A DNA stretch of 64,000 nt from Ricinus communis (lineage: Eukaryota > Streptophyta > Magnoliopsida > Malpighiales > Euphorbiaceae): positions 7,450,001-7,514,000 of the forward strand of contig NC_063263.1 in the NCBI RefSeq assembly GCF_019578655.1. Reading direction: 5' to 3'. Position 1 is the first letter of the stretch; each line of letters starts with the position of its first letter. A model generated the notes under the pieces. It saw only the letters and a program-made list of their open reading frames with translations. It was not told where the DNA came from and ran no database searches. This document shows positions 25,205 through 36,925 of the stretch, one piece after another. The position numbers and the translations under genes are program-made.

Positions 25205-27515
25205 TTTGTTGGCTGAAAATGATAGCAAATAAATCACACCAAAGCTTATAACTTTGTATAACTAAATGATAATCATCAAGTGCTAACTTAACGGATATGC
25301 AGAAGTTGATATCCTCAAAATTTAATTTATCTTTAAAAAGAATTCAATCATAGTTTTGTATTTTCTTAAAAGAATTATAGTTTTAAATGTTAAATTTCCT
25401 TTTACTTAATTTCATTCAAAATTGATTAAAACTTTTTTTTTTTAAAAAAGATAAAAATTATAAATTTTTAGCATATAAGAAATAATAAAATATTTAAAAA
25501 CCATAACATATATACAAATAAATTTACTGATAGAACTTTAACAATTTGTTAGTTAATTAGAATATTTTATTTTAATTTAACAATATATAATATTTATAAT
25601 TAATATTTTATTCAGTATAAATTTAATTCTAGCAGTTTAATTCTGTTAGAATTTTAAGTCAATAATTATTTTAATTCTAAAGAATAATATTTTAATTTTA
25701 TATTAAATAATAAATTAATTTTATATTTATAGAATAATTTATACTTTTTAAAAATGATATATTAATTATATTTTCTAATAATTTAATATCAATGTATTAA
25801 GTAAGGAATTAAAATAACAAAAATAATGAATGAAAGAGGATAATGTATAAGTGAAATAACCTGGATAATTGTTATACTTAATCTTATAGACATTCACATT
25901 TCATCTTAAAAAATAACTATATTAAGCTAATACTATATAATTGTTACACGAATTAATAATATAAAATATTTACTAAAAGAGCTAATAATATTATTAATTG
26001 CAGTCAAATAACAATATAAGTCATTATATAATTTATGACAAAAGTTTTCTGTTATGTTATTTACCCATAATCAATATTTGAGTGTTTAGCATGATTAATC
26101 GGAAGGCAAAACATATATATCATAACTCAAACTTACTAATATAGGTCCATGCATATTTATTTAATTTATTAATATTGATTCTAATTAAAATACAGTTTTA
26201 GAATTATATAACAAGTTGTCCACTTTATATAAATACTATTGATTCTAATCAATATATAAATAATATTGATTCTAATTGAAATACAGTTTTAGAATTATAA
26301 TAATTTTGTATTTATATTTATATATTAAAATTACTATTACAAATAAAAAGAAACAAAAGAAAAAATATTAGTGGTGTGTAAAAGTATATTTATATGAAAT
26401 ATTAAATTACTATTTTAATATAATATAGGCATGTAAATTTTCTTTTAAAAAGGGTATTTATATAATATTATAATGCAAGTTATACATAGCATATATAGTA
26501 TTCAATTTAATGATTTTGTCAATAGTTCATTAACAATAATTTTGAAATTTTCTACGGGATTGAAATAATTGAATAATTCTCTTCAAACTTTAAAAGTTAT
26601 TGAAAAGTAAATTATTTAATTATATTTTATTCCAAATAGTGATCATGACTTAATATATATTTTAAATATCATAAAATATTTAATTTTATAACTTTTTTAA
26701 AAAATATAAAAAATATAATTCACAGTGAAAAGGATTTGTTACACTTTATCTTTTTAAAATAAAATAGAATCATCAGTGTACTATTTTTAATTAAATTAAT
26801 AATTTTTTTATGATATATGTCAATTTTAATTTTTTTAATAATATATCAAATTTATTTATTGTTGCCTGTAAAAATAATCAATATAAATTTTATAAATCAT
26901 AAATAATTTTTTTTAAGTAATTTTACTACAACAAAATGACGGTGTTATTATCTTATCTTAGCAGTATAAATATTTATAATGCTAAATAATATATATATAT
27001 ATATACTTTTTAAATAATAACGAGTCAAATAATAAATATTTAGTATATATAAATGTTAAGACATAATTATTTTTATTTTATTAATAAAAAATTAATTAAA
27101 AAGTAAAAATAAAAAGTGTTGTTCGAATACACACATTTTAAAACAAATAAAAAAAAAGATTATTTATTTATTAATAAAAAGTATATAAAGATTATTGTTC
27201 TCTAACAAAAATTTTAAATGAGGTTGCCAACAAATAATGAAGTATATTGTTTAAATAATATTAAAAAAATGTGGAGCAAAAAAAGTTATATATGATTTTT
27301 TAATAAAAACGGTTTTATATATATATAGTTTTTCCTTTTAAAAATATAATAAATTGATTAATTATCTGATTTAAACTTGAATTAAATGATTCAAAATTTA
27401 TTATAGGAGCAAAAAATCAACGTTTCAAAATCTAACTAAAGAAAATTGCAACGGAATAGGTAATAGGAAACATCGTAGATAGAGGTTAGTCGGAGATTAT
27501 CTTTTTTCCTTCTGT
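25205..27515. other. AT-rich spacer
   Basis: No gene. It contains a 91-bp-spaced direct repeat (ATTGATTCTAATT followed by AAATACAGTTTTAGAATTAT, at 26173 and 26264) and short TA runs near 26990 and 27316. Confidence 0.55.
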
Positions 27516-27579
27516 TTGTTGCTTTCTTATCGCAATGGCAGAGTGTCCAGCTATGTGACGTTGTGCTTCACTTCTCGTC

Positions 27580-27810
27580 GGAGATGCCCTCCTCTCCTCC
27601 TACCTGCCTCTGCCAAATGCAATGTAAATGCTGCCATTTTTCTGGACTCCAACCGTATTGGGTTTGGCTGCGTCAGTCACAGGTTTGCGGCTGCTATAAA
27701 TATGGTCTGCTTCTTGCCCACATGTTGGCCCTCTAATTCCTTCATTGGCGCAGCCTCTCAGCTGTAGGAAAGCTCTAAGTTTGTTCAAAGACATATTCTC
27801 CAATTCTCAG
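27580..27810 (+). pseudogene. Retroelement RNase H-like (RVT_3) fragment
   Basis: The frame gives ASAKCNVNAAIFLDSNRIGF followed by GCVSHRFAAAINM, and further on PSNSFIGAASQL before a stop. This resembles the start of the RNase H-like domain found at the end of plant non-LTR (LINE) polyproteins, where KCNVDAA..., GFG.V.RD and an AEA helix are usual. The first catalytic Asp is Asn here and the RD step is damaged. No reverse transcriptase frame lies next to it. It is a short decayed remnant. Confidence 0.5.
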
Positions 27811-28307
27811 TTGCTAATTAATTCCGGCCATTAAGACTTCGCTTCTCTCAATTTACTAACTGTTTTAAATCTTAAATCAATAATAGTAATAATTTGACAA
27901 AAATAAGACTTTAAATTAAAAGTAATAATTTATTTATTAAAAAAAGAAATTCTAATATAGTATAATAAATAAAATATAAAGTGAAATTATGTACTAGAAA
28001 AAAAATTAATAGGTAAATAAGATGTGACCCAAGCTACTTAATATTGCTTAATGAAAATTGATTGGAAAATAAAAAAAAGTAAATATATAATTTTGTATAT
28101 TAAGAGAGATTATTATAATGTGAAAGTAGGTAAATAGTAATTATCTAATGTAATAATATTATTAAGAAGTAGAAGAGAGAAAAAGCGGGAGCGAGAAAAG
28201 AAAAAAAAGAAGAAGAGAACACCGGCCTCTGCAAAACAAAAACAAGAGCACAGAGACGTTACGAGTTCGAAGAAGAAAGCTTCGACGAAGAAGGAGAAGG
28301 GGCTAAA
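27811..28307. other. Spacer and leader of the TRB gene
   Basis: AT-rich until about 28160, then a purine-rich leader (28160-28300) typical of a plant 5'UTR. No other feature was seen. Confidence 0.5.
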
Positions 28308-28502
28308 ATGGGAAACCAGAAGCAAAAATGGACGGCGGAGGAAGAAGAAGCGCTGTTAAACGGAGTAGCAAAACACGGCCCTGGCAAATGGAAAAACATT
28401 CTTAAAGATCCTGATTTTGCTCCTTTTCTTACTCAACGTTCTAATATTGACCTCAAGGTTTCTTCTTCTTTTTATGTGTTTTCTTTTTCTAATTTACCTT
28501 TC

Positions 28503-28534
<32 letters not shown>

Positions 28535-31500
28535 CTTTTCCCTTCTTTTCCTGTTTTCTTCAAAGACTAGTGAATGCATTTTCTTTGTTAAGTTTTTAAT
28601 GTCAGTTTTACCGTTTGGTTTCTTGGAGATTGCTGAATTTATCGTATAAAATTACTTGGTTTCGTGTGAGATGTTCAGGAATTTATGGGATTTTTTGTTG
28701 GTCAAAAACCCTAAATTTACCTTATTGAACTATAAGTTGTCTCTGAACTGAATTATTTAAGAGATAATTAGTTTGGCATGGCAAAATTATTGTTGTTTTT
28801 TCTTATTTAATATTTATTTAGAGCAGTAGAAATGATGTTAATGCAATAAAAGCTAGCTTTATTGGCATTTTGAAAAAAAAAAAAAAAGTCTTGCAATGCT
28901 TATAAATGTTTGACTTCTTTTTGTTTAAGTTGCCATAATGTAGCATTAGTTCATGGAAGTGCATTTGCTTGCTTGTATGCGCAGGACAAATGGCGGAACT
29001 TGAGCGTTAGTAATGCTGCACAAGGTTCTAATCCTAAAACAAGAGGGGCCCCTAAACCTAAAATCTTACCACTTCCTCCACCCTCTAACGCCAATGCTCA
29101 AATTACTGCTACTGCTGATGCTCTTATGGATGACTGTTTAAACAATGCAGCAGATGGAAAAAATGCCCCAAGGTTATTATCCATTTCTCTGTCGTGTTTG
29201 TTTCTAGTACTCTAAGTGGCTGTCATGTTGTTTCTTTTATGATTTTTTGGTGGAAAGTAAATCTTCTCTGAAGTTTTGTGAATTAGTTGATAGCATTGCT
29301 GGTTTTATGTTTGTGTCTCTGTAGTTAAAAACCTATTTCCCGTTAGATTTACTGCATATTCAATTGCAAAAAGAGTTGTTTCAGATTCTGAATATGATTG
29401 AAAAGGTTATATAAGGGTTGAGGTTTCAAAAGAAAATAAAACTGAAGGTAACATTTGTTATATTTCTACAAGTGATAGAAATTTGGTTAGAGGACCAACT
29501 GGTGACAATCAGGATTACTTCAGGAAAAAAAAAAAAGCTGACCCTGCTGACATCATGTAGACAAAGAGGCTAAACTACATATGATACACTAATGCTATGT
29601 GGCCAATGCTACAATTCACAATTGAAATTAGTTTTGATTTTTATTTCATGTGGCCAGTTTGTGATTCAAAAGTATGGAATTATGTCATCATTCAACAAGA
29701 TCCATATGGTTATTATCTGTGGTTCTAGTTGAGGTCAAGTCTGAACCTTGCAAATTATTTAATCTACTTCATATATCGCACTTTATTGATGCTGCTCTAG
29801 TAATCTTAGTGGTATTTAGTGATTTGTAGCTTATTTTCTGATTACCTCTTGAATTCTTTAGCCTTTTGGTATATACAAGAATTTTACTTATCAACTTTTT
29901 CCTTTGTTTCCTTTTCCTATATAGTGATACTTGATACTGTTTTTCTGCTGATCAGGTACAACGCAATGATTTTTGAAGCTCTTTCAACCCTAAAAGATAT
30001 AAATGGATGTGATATTAGTGCTATTGTTCACTTCATTGAGGTGAGATGGATCTCTCTTGTTAGTTATTATCTATATATTTTTGTTGTTTGTTTTCAATAT
30101 ACAGCATCAAGTTTTACTGGACTAAAAACCTCGGTTTTGGACAAGGAAAATGAAGCATGTCAAACCTAGAGATTAAACATTAGAAAATATATGGAAGTGA
30201 ATATGTTTAATATCTGACTGCGTGAACTGATTTTTGGATCCCTTTATCGTTGCTCTTTAAAGCTTAGAGTGGAATTGCTAGATCATGGATTGTGTTTGTG
30301 ATTCTTCCTGGTTCTGACGTCATCATGTCATTAATATGATTTACCATGGGATTGCTAGTTGCCATGTCACAATCCTAGTAGTAACTTGTTTCTCATATAA
30401 TGTTAATACATAGAAAATACAGAGTACTGGTAGGTCTCGGGACACTCTGATGGCAATATAAACAGCACTTGTTTAGAACAGTAAGAAATCCCTTGTTTAT
30501 TGCGTGTCCCTCATGTGACTTATGCTATGTTGAAGAACTGTTTGTCTTTTTTATTTTGTTAGAGAGAGGAGAAACTAAGATTCCTGGTAACACTGATTGT
30601 CTATTATGAATTCACGATTACATGCCACTTAATACATAGATCTATACTATGTGATTTAAAATTAAGGAAAGCAGCAGCCATACCGTAAATAATTATGCAT
30701 GTATGGACCAGCTTCATCTAATGTTTGTGGTGTAAGTGGTTCAAGTTGTGATTTTAACTTCACACACAAAGCATTAAACAGAGCCATTGAATTTTGGCAC
30801 TTTTTTGCTCCCTTATTTTCTTCCTTCACTTTATTTATTCCCATGCGAGCAGCATGTTGCAGAGGCGTGATATAAATATGGACAGATATACTTATTCTTC
30901 TTGCAGTAACCTTTTTAATCTTTGAATCTGCTCTGTTCATTAATATTCCTGTTTAATTTTGTACGAGTTCAGATTGTGACAGTCTATACATGTGATGCAG
31001 CAAAGGCATGAAGTGCCACAAAATTTTAGAAGGTTATTAGGTTCAAGGTTGAGAAGGCTTGTGTCACAAGGAAAACTGGAAAAGGTGAAGAAAACTTCTT
31101 GATGCTACAGTTGCACATGATTTCTATCAGTTTGTTTTCCTCCACTTTATATTCACAACATCTCGATCAGGCTAATGTCACATGGTAAAATATGATCACT
31201 ACTCGATTCAAATACATGAGGTCATTCCCACACTTCAAAAGCCGATGTTGGATTCATGGTTCTTGACATGGTGGATACATTTTGCTGCCTCAATATGTGA
31301 TTGCATCTCGCTTTCTGCATGTCATCAATTTGCAGGTCCAAAATGGCTATAGAATCAGCAAAGATGCTGCACTGGGAGCTAAGACACCAACGCCAAGACA
31401 AAAGGATGTCAGGCCGCGACAGTCACAGAATTCTGGATTAACTTCTGGCGAGACTGTGGAAGAGGCAGCTATTGCTGCTGCTTATAAAGTTGCTGAAGCA

Positions 31501-31726
31501 GAAAATAAATCATTTTTAGCAGCTGAAGCAGTTAAGGAGGCAGAAAGAGTATCAAAGATGGCAGAAGATACCGACTCAATGCTCCAGTTAGTGAAAGATA
31601 TATATGAGCAATGTAAATGCTGAAAGTATTTCCTATCTATTTGAATATTCACTCATGCCATTGTCTTGGAATTTAACAACTTCTATTTTTGCAGGCTCAC
31701 GAGGTGAAATTGTTCTCCTGGCTTGA
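28308..31726 (+). CDS. TRB4: Single-MYB-histone telomere repeat-binding factor, TRB4/5 type
   Basis: Nuclear DNA-binding protein of the plant-specific MYB/H1-like family, which binds telomeric repeats and telo-boxes. Exons: 28308-28457, 28985-29172, 29956-30040, 31001-31084, 31336-31612 and 31695-31726, giving 271 aa. The N-terminal MYB domain starts [20 protein letters not shown] and includes [11 protein letters not shown] and the telobox-helix motif RSNIDLKDKWRNL. The linker-histone (H1/H5) domain spans about 113-175 ([38 protein letters not shown]). The C-terminal coiled coil (about 208-260) has [15 protein letters not shown] and ends [10 protein letters not shown]. The N-terminus and [19 protein letters not shown] core match the Arabidopsis TRB4/TRB5 clade better than TRB1-3. 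Intron 1 contains a run of 23 T (28512-28534). Confidence 0.93.
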
Positions 31727-31962
31727 TTTAGGAAAAATCAAAATTCTTAGTATTCAAATCTTTATGTAAATTTTTTTCCATGAGTGGCACTAACTTGTGT
31801 TGCATTAGGAACCATGCCATCTTTCTTTTACCTTTTACTTTTTCTTTTTAGGTGAAAGAAACTACATCTTCACAAGTGAAATCTCTCGGCTTGAGCAGTT
31901 GAATGTACAATTAGGGAAATCAAAAACATTCTTAGTTTTCAAACTTGTATGTAAATTTCATT
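31693..31962 (+). repeat. Imperfect duplication of the TRB terminal exon / 3'UTR
   Basis: The segment at 31697-31775 (CACGAGGTGAAATT, CGGCTTGA-like, AAATCAAAA, ATTCTTAG, TTCAAA, TATGTAAATTT) recurs in diverged form at about 31870-31962 in the same order and spacing. The second copy follows TTTTTAG and could act as a cryptic terminal exon, but is more likely 3'UTR. Confidence 0.7.
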
Positions 31963-32635
31963 GAATCAATGAAACAGTTTTGAGTTCCTTGCTTCTACTA
32001 AATGTCATTTCTTCAGTTGTATTGAGAAAGCTGTCTTTATATCTCTGTTTTTTTTTTTAAGGCAAATTTTGTCCCCCTAGTGCTGTCTTGATTCTGCATT
32101 TTAGCTCATGCAAAATTAAGTACTGCATTTTCTTTTTTACATAAATGTTCTAACTTTACGTCTTGATGTCAGCATTCATTTAGCAAACATGACTCATCTT
32201 ATAATCAAAACCTAACTGGTGATGAGATTCTGACCAATATCTAGGAATTGAATTAAATTAAATTCTTGCACATGATTTATTCCAAATGCAGCAGACACAG
32301 CAGAAACCCAAACAGATAAGCACTAATACCACGGAAAACTAAAACAAAGAACCAGTGAGTACCTTAAACAAGGATGGTTTCAAATATTCAGACCGAGTCT
32401 TGACAAGTTTGTAACAAGAGCCAATAATCCATAAATGCCTAAGAAATTCACAACATTGAAAACTGACAAAATTTGTTTGTTCAACCAGCAGAATGAGATC
32501 CACATTCTAGGCTCAGACTGTTGTAGTTGATGCAAACTTACAACCAAAATGATAAGCAAGGTTTACTACAAAATAAAAATGTAAAAGAGAAACCTCTCAT
32601 TAGTCCAAGAAGCAATATAAATTTCAGCGTCCAGA
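31963..32635. other. Convergent 3' regions of the TRB and NMT genes
   Basis: No coding frame. The two genes are convergent here, so this holds the end of the TRB 3'UTR and, on the other strand, the NMT 3'UTR (about 32250-32635). Confidence 0.5.
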
Positions 32636-33940
32636 CTATAACAGCACAAGCCCAAGTTCTGCAGGCTTCAATGTTTGTCTAATCCGGTAATTGTAAAGAT
32701 AATAGTGAAGTTTCCCATCCCCAGGCCCAAATTTCAGCTCCCTCAAGAAAGACTCATTGTGCATGACATCCAGAGCATTGAAGACATCAAAGTCTTTGCG
32801 TTTTGCAACAATTAGAGCATCATTCATTAGCTGAAGCAAAGGAGTCTTAGTAGAAATATTGTAATAAGAGTAAGCTGCCTTCAGACTTGAATAATTCTGA
32901 TTACCCAGGATGGATGAAGGAAGCGTATAAAAGCTGCAGAAATCAGTGATGTCACGAGTCTCAGGACTTTCAACCACAAAACTGTCCACCACATCTTCTT
33001 TTGGCAGAAGCCAGTGCTCCACATCATTTTCATCAAAATCAGGTGCAACAATAAACTGACTGAGATAGTTCCTAATTAGCCTAGTAACAGCAGGAACATC
33101 ATGGAGCTCCATCTTTCTAAACCCTGAGGTAGCAGTCGACTCAGGTAACTTATAAAGCTTGATTGTCCGGCTCATTGTCATCCTTGCACCAAGTCTAGAA
33201 AAACCTACATCAATCAGCTTCTTAGGATTCAAAGATCTATGCCAATATTGGCAAGTTGCTACTGGTGTTGGAAGAACCACTCCAGCAGTATAAGCAGCTT
33301 GCCAGACGTTTTCCAAGTGAACTCTCCTTGTCACCTCCTTAATCATGACAGGAGCAAGTCTTTTTGATCTTAGCTTCTTATGAACACACAAGAAATTAAT
33401 TTCTGCCATTTTAACAATTTCATCACGAACCCGCATTCTGGCAGGAACACCAGTTATAAAAGCCACTAACTTCTTTGAACTTTTTACACGGACACCAATA
33501 TGCCAGCTCTTCAAATAACTAGGTGGCTGAAGAGCCCAGCGGAGAAACTCCTTCGAGTAGTTAAATCTGAACATATTTTCATCATCCTCAACATAGTTAT
33601 TAGTCAAAAGATTGTAAACCTCGGTGCATGTCTCTTCAGAGTCAATATCACAGGTGACCCATTCATAGAGGTTGGGAAGGTTGTATGGTTCTTGTTTGAC
33701 CTCCAATAGAGGCGTTGGAGGTTCAATTGGACCTTCAATCAAACTGGTGTCCCCAGCATCTTTGAATTGCCCAACCGGTTGAGTTTCCCAAAATTTATGC
33801 CTCTTTCCAAGAGAAAGAGATTCGTGAATTTTTCTGGCTAATGTATCGAGTGCAAGGTCACTCTCTGAGGCTGCATTTCCATCAGAATTTGGGTTGGGAG
33901 TTTCTTCAGGTGAACCAGAAGAAGCATTGCTATCAGCCAT
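32636..33940 (-). CDS. NMT1: Glycylpeptide N-tetradecanoyltransferase 1 (N-myristoyltransferase)
   Basis: Cytosolic/ribosome-associated enzyme that moves myristate from myristoyl-CoA to N-terminal glycines. The coding region is one exon of 434 aa, the same length I recall for Arabidopsis NMT1. After an acidic Ser-rich N-terminus (MADSNASSGSPEETPN) come KRHKFWETQPV and the family signature EINFLCVHKKLRSKRLAPV. The second signature near the C-terminus is KFGPGDGKLHYYLYNYR. The chain ends LGLVLL; in this family the C-terminal carboxylate serves as catalytic base, so the exact end matters and is intact. The frame stays open upstream (to 34042), but that is intron sequence. ATG 33940 is chosen because a splice acceptor lies just before it and the protein then matches the family start. 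Confidence 0.95.
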   Translation of the reverse strand: MADSNASSGSPEETPNPNSDGNAASESDLALDTLARKIHESLSLGKRHKFWETQPVGQFKDAGDTSLIEGPIEPPTPLLEVKQEPYNLPNLYEWVTCDIDSEETCTEVYNLLTNNYVEDDENMFRFNYSKEFLRWALQPPSYLKSWHIGVRVKSSKKLVAFITGVPARMRVRDEIVKMAEINFLCVHKKLRSKRLAPVMIKEVTRRVHLENVWQAAYTAGVVLPTPVATCQYWHRSLNPKKLIDVGFSRLGARMTMSRTIKLYKLPESTATSGFRKMELHDVPAVTRLIRNYLSQFIVAPDFDENDVEHWLLPKEDVVDSFVVESPETRDITDFCSFYTLPSSILGNQNYSSLKAAYSYYNISTKTPLLQLMNDALIVAKRKDFDVFNALDVMHNESFLRELKFGPGDGKLHYYLYNYRIRQTLKPAELGLVLL

Positions 33941-33950
33941 TTCCAGAACT

Positions 33951-34580
33951 TCTGAAAAGGTAATCTGCAAGGCAATTAAAACTTCTGAATGGTGTGTTGC
34001 AATAACCATTGAACAAACTAGAGTACCACTAAATTGCCGCAAAACAATTTAATAGAATCACTAACAATTAGCTAGTAGACTATAAAGGGTTTACTTTATT
34101 CTTGATTCATACTTTTTCCTCAATCTTGCATGTATCAGATAGAATATGAAAAAGCCACATTTACAAAGAATGGTAAGACAATAAGAACATGAGCGAATAA
34201 AAACTGAACGAATTTAGAACCAATACACCATCAATGCTGCAACAGCAAAGACAAAGTAAACAAATATACAGAACTCATCTTCCTGATAAAGCAAACATAA
34301 GCCCGACATTGCACACAAGGTGCAAAGCCTCCAAAAATAAATGAAAACTAAACCCCTACATTGTTTAAAGTTCAATCAAACCTAGTATATCCTTCTCAAT
34401 ACTCTTACTCGGAATCAAATAATTAAACTCTAAAATTTCTTTGTTGATAAACTATGATCAAGAAATAGCAAAAACAACACAAACCCATATAGCCAGAAGA
34501 AATCTTTAAGGTCCATTAACGTCTAAAAGTAAATCTACAACGCCAAGTTTCCCTCTTTCTTCTGAAAAGAAGAAGAAGAA

Positions 34581-34612
<32 letters not shown>

Positions 34613-34694
34613 AAGGGTGCACTTGCAAGATCCATATGCTACTTAAAACTTGATTCTTTAATGCTATAATCAATCAATTGAAGATACATATTAC
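33951..34694 (-). other. 5'UTR intron of NMT1
   Basis: A donor CCCAG|GTAATA ends a leader exon at 34695. Acceptors TTGCAG (33965) or TTTTCAG (33952) precede the ATG by 11-24 bases. The intron carries an (AAG)n microsatellite near its 5' end, at 34567-34614. Confidence 0.55.
34567..34614. repeat. (AAG)n microsatellite
   Basis: About 15 AAG units with one AGG interruption, inside the NMT1 leader intron (CTT on the coding strand). Confidence 0.9.
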
Positions 34695-34750
34695 CTGGGA
34701 TTTCTTTGTAAAGTGAAAACAAAGCTTCAAAATGATATATTTTCGAAGAT

Positions 34751-34759
34751 CTAGGGTTT
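34751..34759 (-). promoter_or_regulatory. Telo-box-like motif in the NMT1 leader
   Basis: On the coding strand the leader reads AAACCCTAG, one base short of a perfect AAACCCTAA. It lies about 60 bases before the leader exon's donor site. Confidence 0.45.
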
Positions 34760-35112
34760 GAATTCGAGGGAGAGAGAAATCTGTCTTAAAAGAGAGAGAC
34801 TTTGTACAGATCGAACAAAGGAAGTAACTTTTGTGAAATGAGGATGAGCAAGGACGATGCTACCCTTTTTCGTAATTTTGCAGAATATCTATGAACGTGT
34901 AGAAACTCAAACTTGGTCTAATTTTTTAATTAATTGCTTATTTGGCAATTGTTGGATTTTTTTTAGATATATTTTATTTATTTATTATTAGTAGAAAGTT
35001 TAAGTAATCCATATATACATACATATTGAAATCTAAATTTCTTTTGATATATGTTATTTCTTTTGACATATATATTTATTTTTGATACATGAAATTCAAA
35101 CTTATATGTAAT

Positions 35113-36925
35113 GTGGGTATTGATATCGGCCGCGTACCTAATTATTTTTATCGATTACGGCACTGTAAGGCTTTTCAACCTAATGAGCAACATGCTAACT
35201 AGTTATAGAGACTAGCGTAGAGAAAGGGAGTCGCCACCCAAGTAATTCTCCCAAACATTCTTATTAATTCAGTGACGATTCTAGATTCTATAAGAAAGCT
35301 TCGCTACATCTTGAAATGGATCCGAAAATCAACTTTCTTATTTGAGTCTGTTTTCAATTTTATTGTTTAACGCACTATTCTCTATAAGCACAACAATTAT
35401 AAATCTACAATTAATCATTGCAACATGAGGTTCAAAAAGGCTAAAAACGATAATTAAGGCTTAGAAATCCGGAAACATAATGATTTTAAGGTGAATAACC
35501 GATTCGGTGACCTTATAGAGCCAGTCTGCTCAATACACAGCCGATCGGTTGTGCACTGAGCCGATTGGCTCTGCACTTCTGCAGTAGGCCAATTTGCTTT
35601 GGTTTTGGTTTTCCACCGCCTAAAATTGGATTCATATGCATAAAGACACATGACATGTGATTAGTACAAGTAAAATTCACGGAATAAGGCATAAAACAAC
35701 TGATTTTAAAGTAAGAAAATGTAAAACGACCAAAAAATAAACTTACAATAGACAAGGCTTCTTTTCATGGTAATTTCCTAAAACTAATCATATGAATCTA
35801 ATAAAACTAGTTATAATCATTCAAGATACACATATTATCATCAAGGCAAACACAATCCTAACATGTGAACCTACTCATATACTCATCAGATCCAAAATTT
35901 AGGAACAAACACAATCCTAACATGTGAACCTACTCATATGCTCATCAGATCCAAAATTTAGGAACAAGCATGCTATCAGATTCAAAATCCAACAAGCATG
36001 CATATTATAAAAAACATATAAGATTGCTAAAATCTTATATCTAAGCATATAGAACATGTACAATATCAAAGTATTTATATATGAATCCTGACATGTTTAG
36101 TAACATGAAATCGCAAAAAAAGAGTAAAGAAGATGTTGGATTTAGGAACCCTAAGGTTGCCACTGTATTATACAGATCCTCGAATCTCAGGTGATGAGGA
36201 GGAAGTAGAATCAAATATGAGGTAGGAATCCATAGTATTTAGGAATTTGTCTGTATGTTTGATCTTTGAAAGTGTGTACTACCTTTAAAAAGCTCTTTTC
36301 ATCTTTCCATAAAAATAGCCAAAAACAGTGGTGTTCTTAGTTACTGTGTATTGCTCTTAATTGCTAATCGTTGCTAACTGTTACTAATCCTAGACTCAAA
36401 GCCTCTCTTTCTATTTATAGAAAAAGGATTGTAGGAACCCTAAAGAGCTTGATAATATTGATAACTAAAAATGTATTATTTTAAAATTATCAGGATGTTT
36501 TATCGATAAATACTAAATATATTATTATCAATAAAAAGTTTTAAAAGGTGTATTTTGACATTTTAAATCCGGAAAATACGTAAAATGAAGTCGAGAATTA
36601 AGAAGGGGACTAATCGGGACTGTGTAAAGCTAATCAGATCGGCTCTGTCTACAGTCAATCGACTCAGGGAGCCAAAAGTTATGAAAAGTTTTACATTTTA
36701 TTCCCTAAATTTTTAAAATCTGCAATTTCACCCCCTCAAACTTTAATTTTTCTATCAATTAAATCCAAAGTTATTTCAGAAAATAATTTTAGTTCTATTA
36801 CTACAATCCTAATTGAGATTCGACTGTTCTCAACCTCTCGAGAGTCGAGAAAAATAGTAATTTTTATCATCGGATTTTTCATAATTCTTTTAACATCTAG
36901 ATCTAGAAAATGAGTGCTGACAGTA
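35113..36925. repeat. Degenerate interspersed repeat, LTR-like
   Basis: The block starts near TGATATCGGCCGCGTACC and contains GGGAGTCGCCACCCAAG (35228), a string I associate with repeated plant elements. It has a pair of 20-bp-spaced GCCGATCGG/GCCGATTGG units (35540 and 35560) and a CG-richer tail with CTCTCGAGAGTCGAGA. It ends near GAGTGCTGACA, giving a possible TG...CA form. No element protein frame is inside. Ends are tentative and no target duplication was seen. Confidence 0.4.
35848..35965. repeat. 59-bp perfect-to-near-perfect tandem duplication
   Basis: AAACACAATCCTAACATGTG and the following 39 bases occur twice back to back. Only one difference (ATAC/ATGC) is visible between the copies. 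Confidence 0.9.

Noticed and set aside
33941..34042. N-terminal extension of the NMT1 frame
   Set aside because: A splice acceptor lies between it and the family-type start MADSNASS, so the extension is leader-intron sequence.
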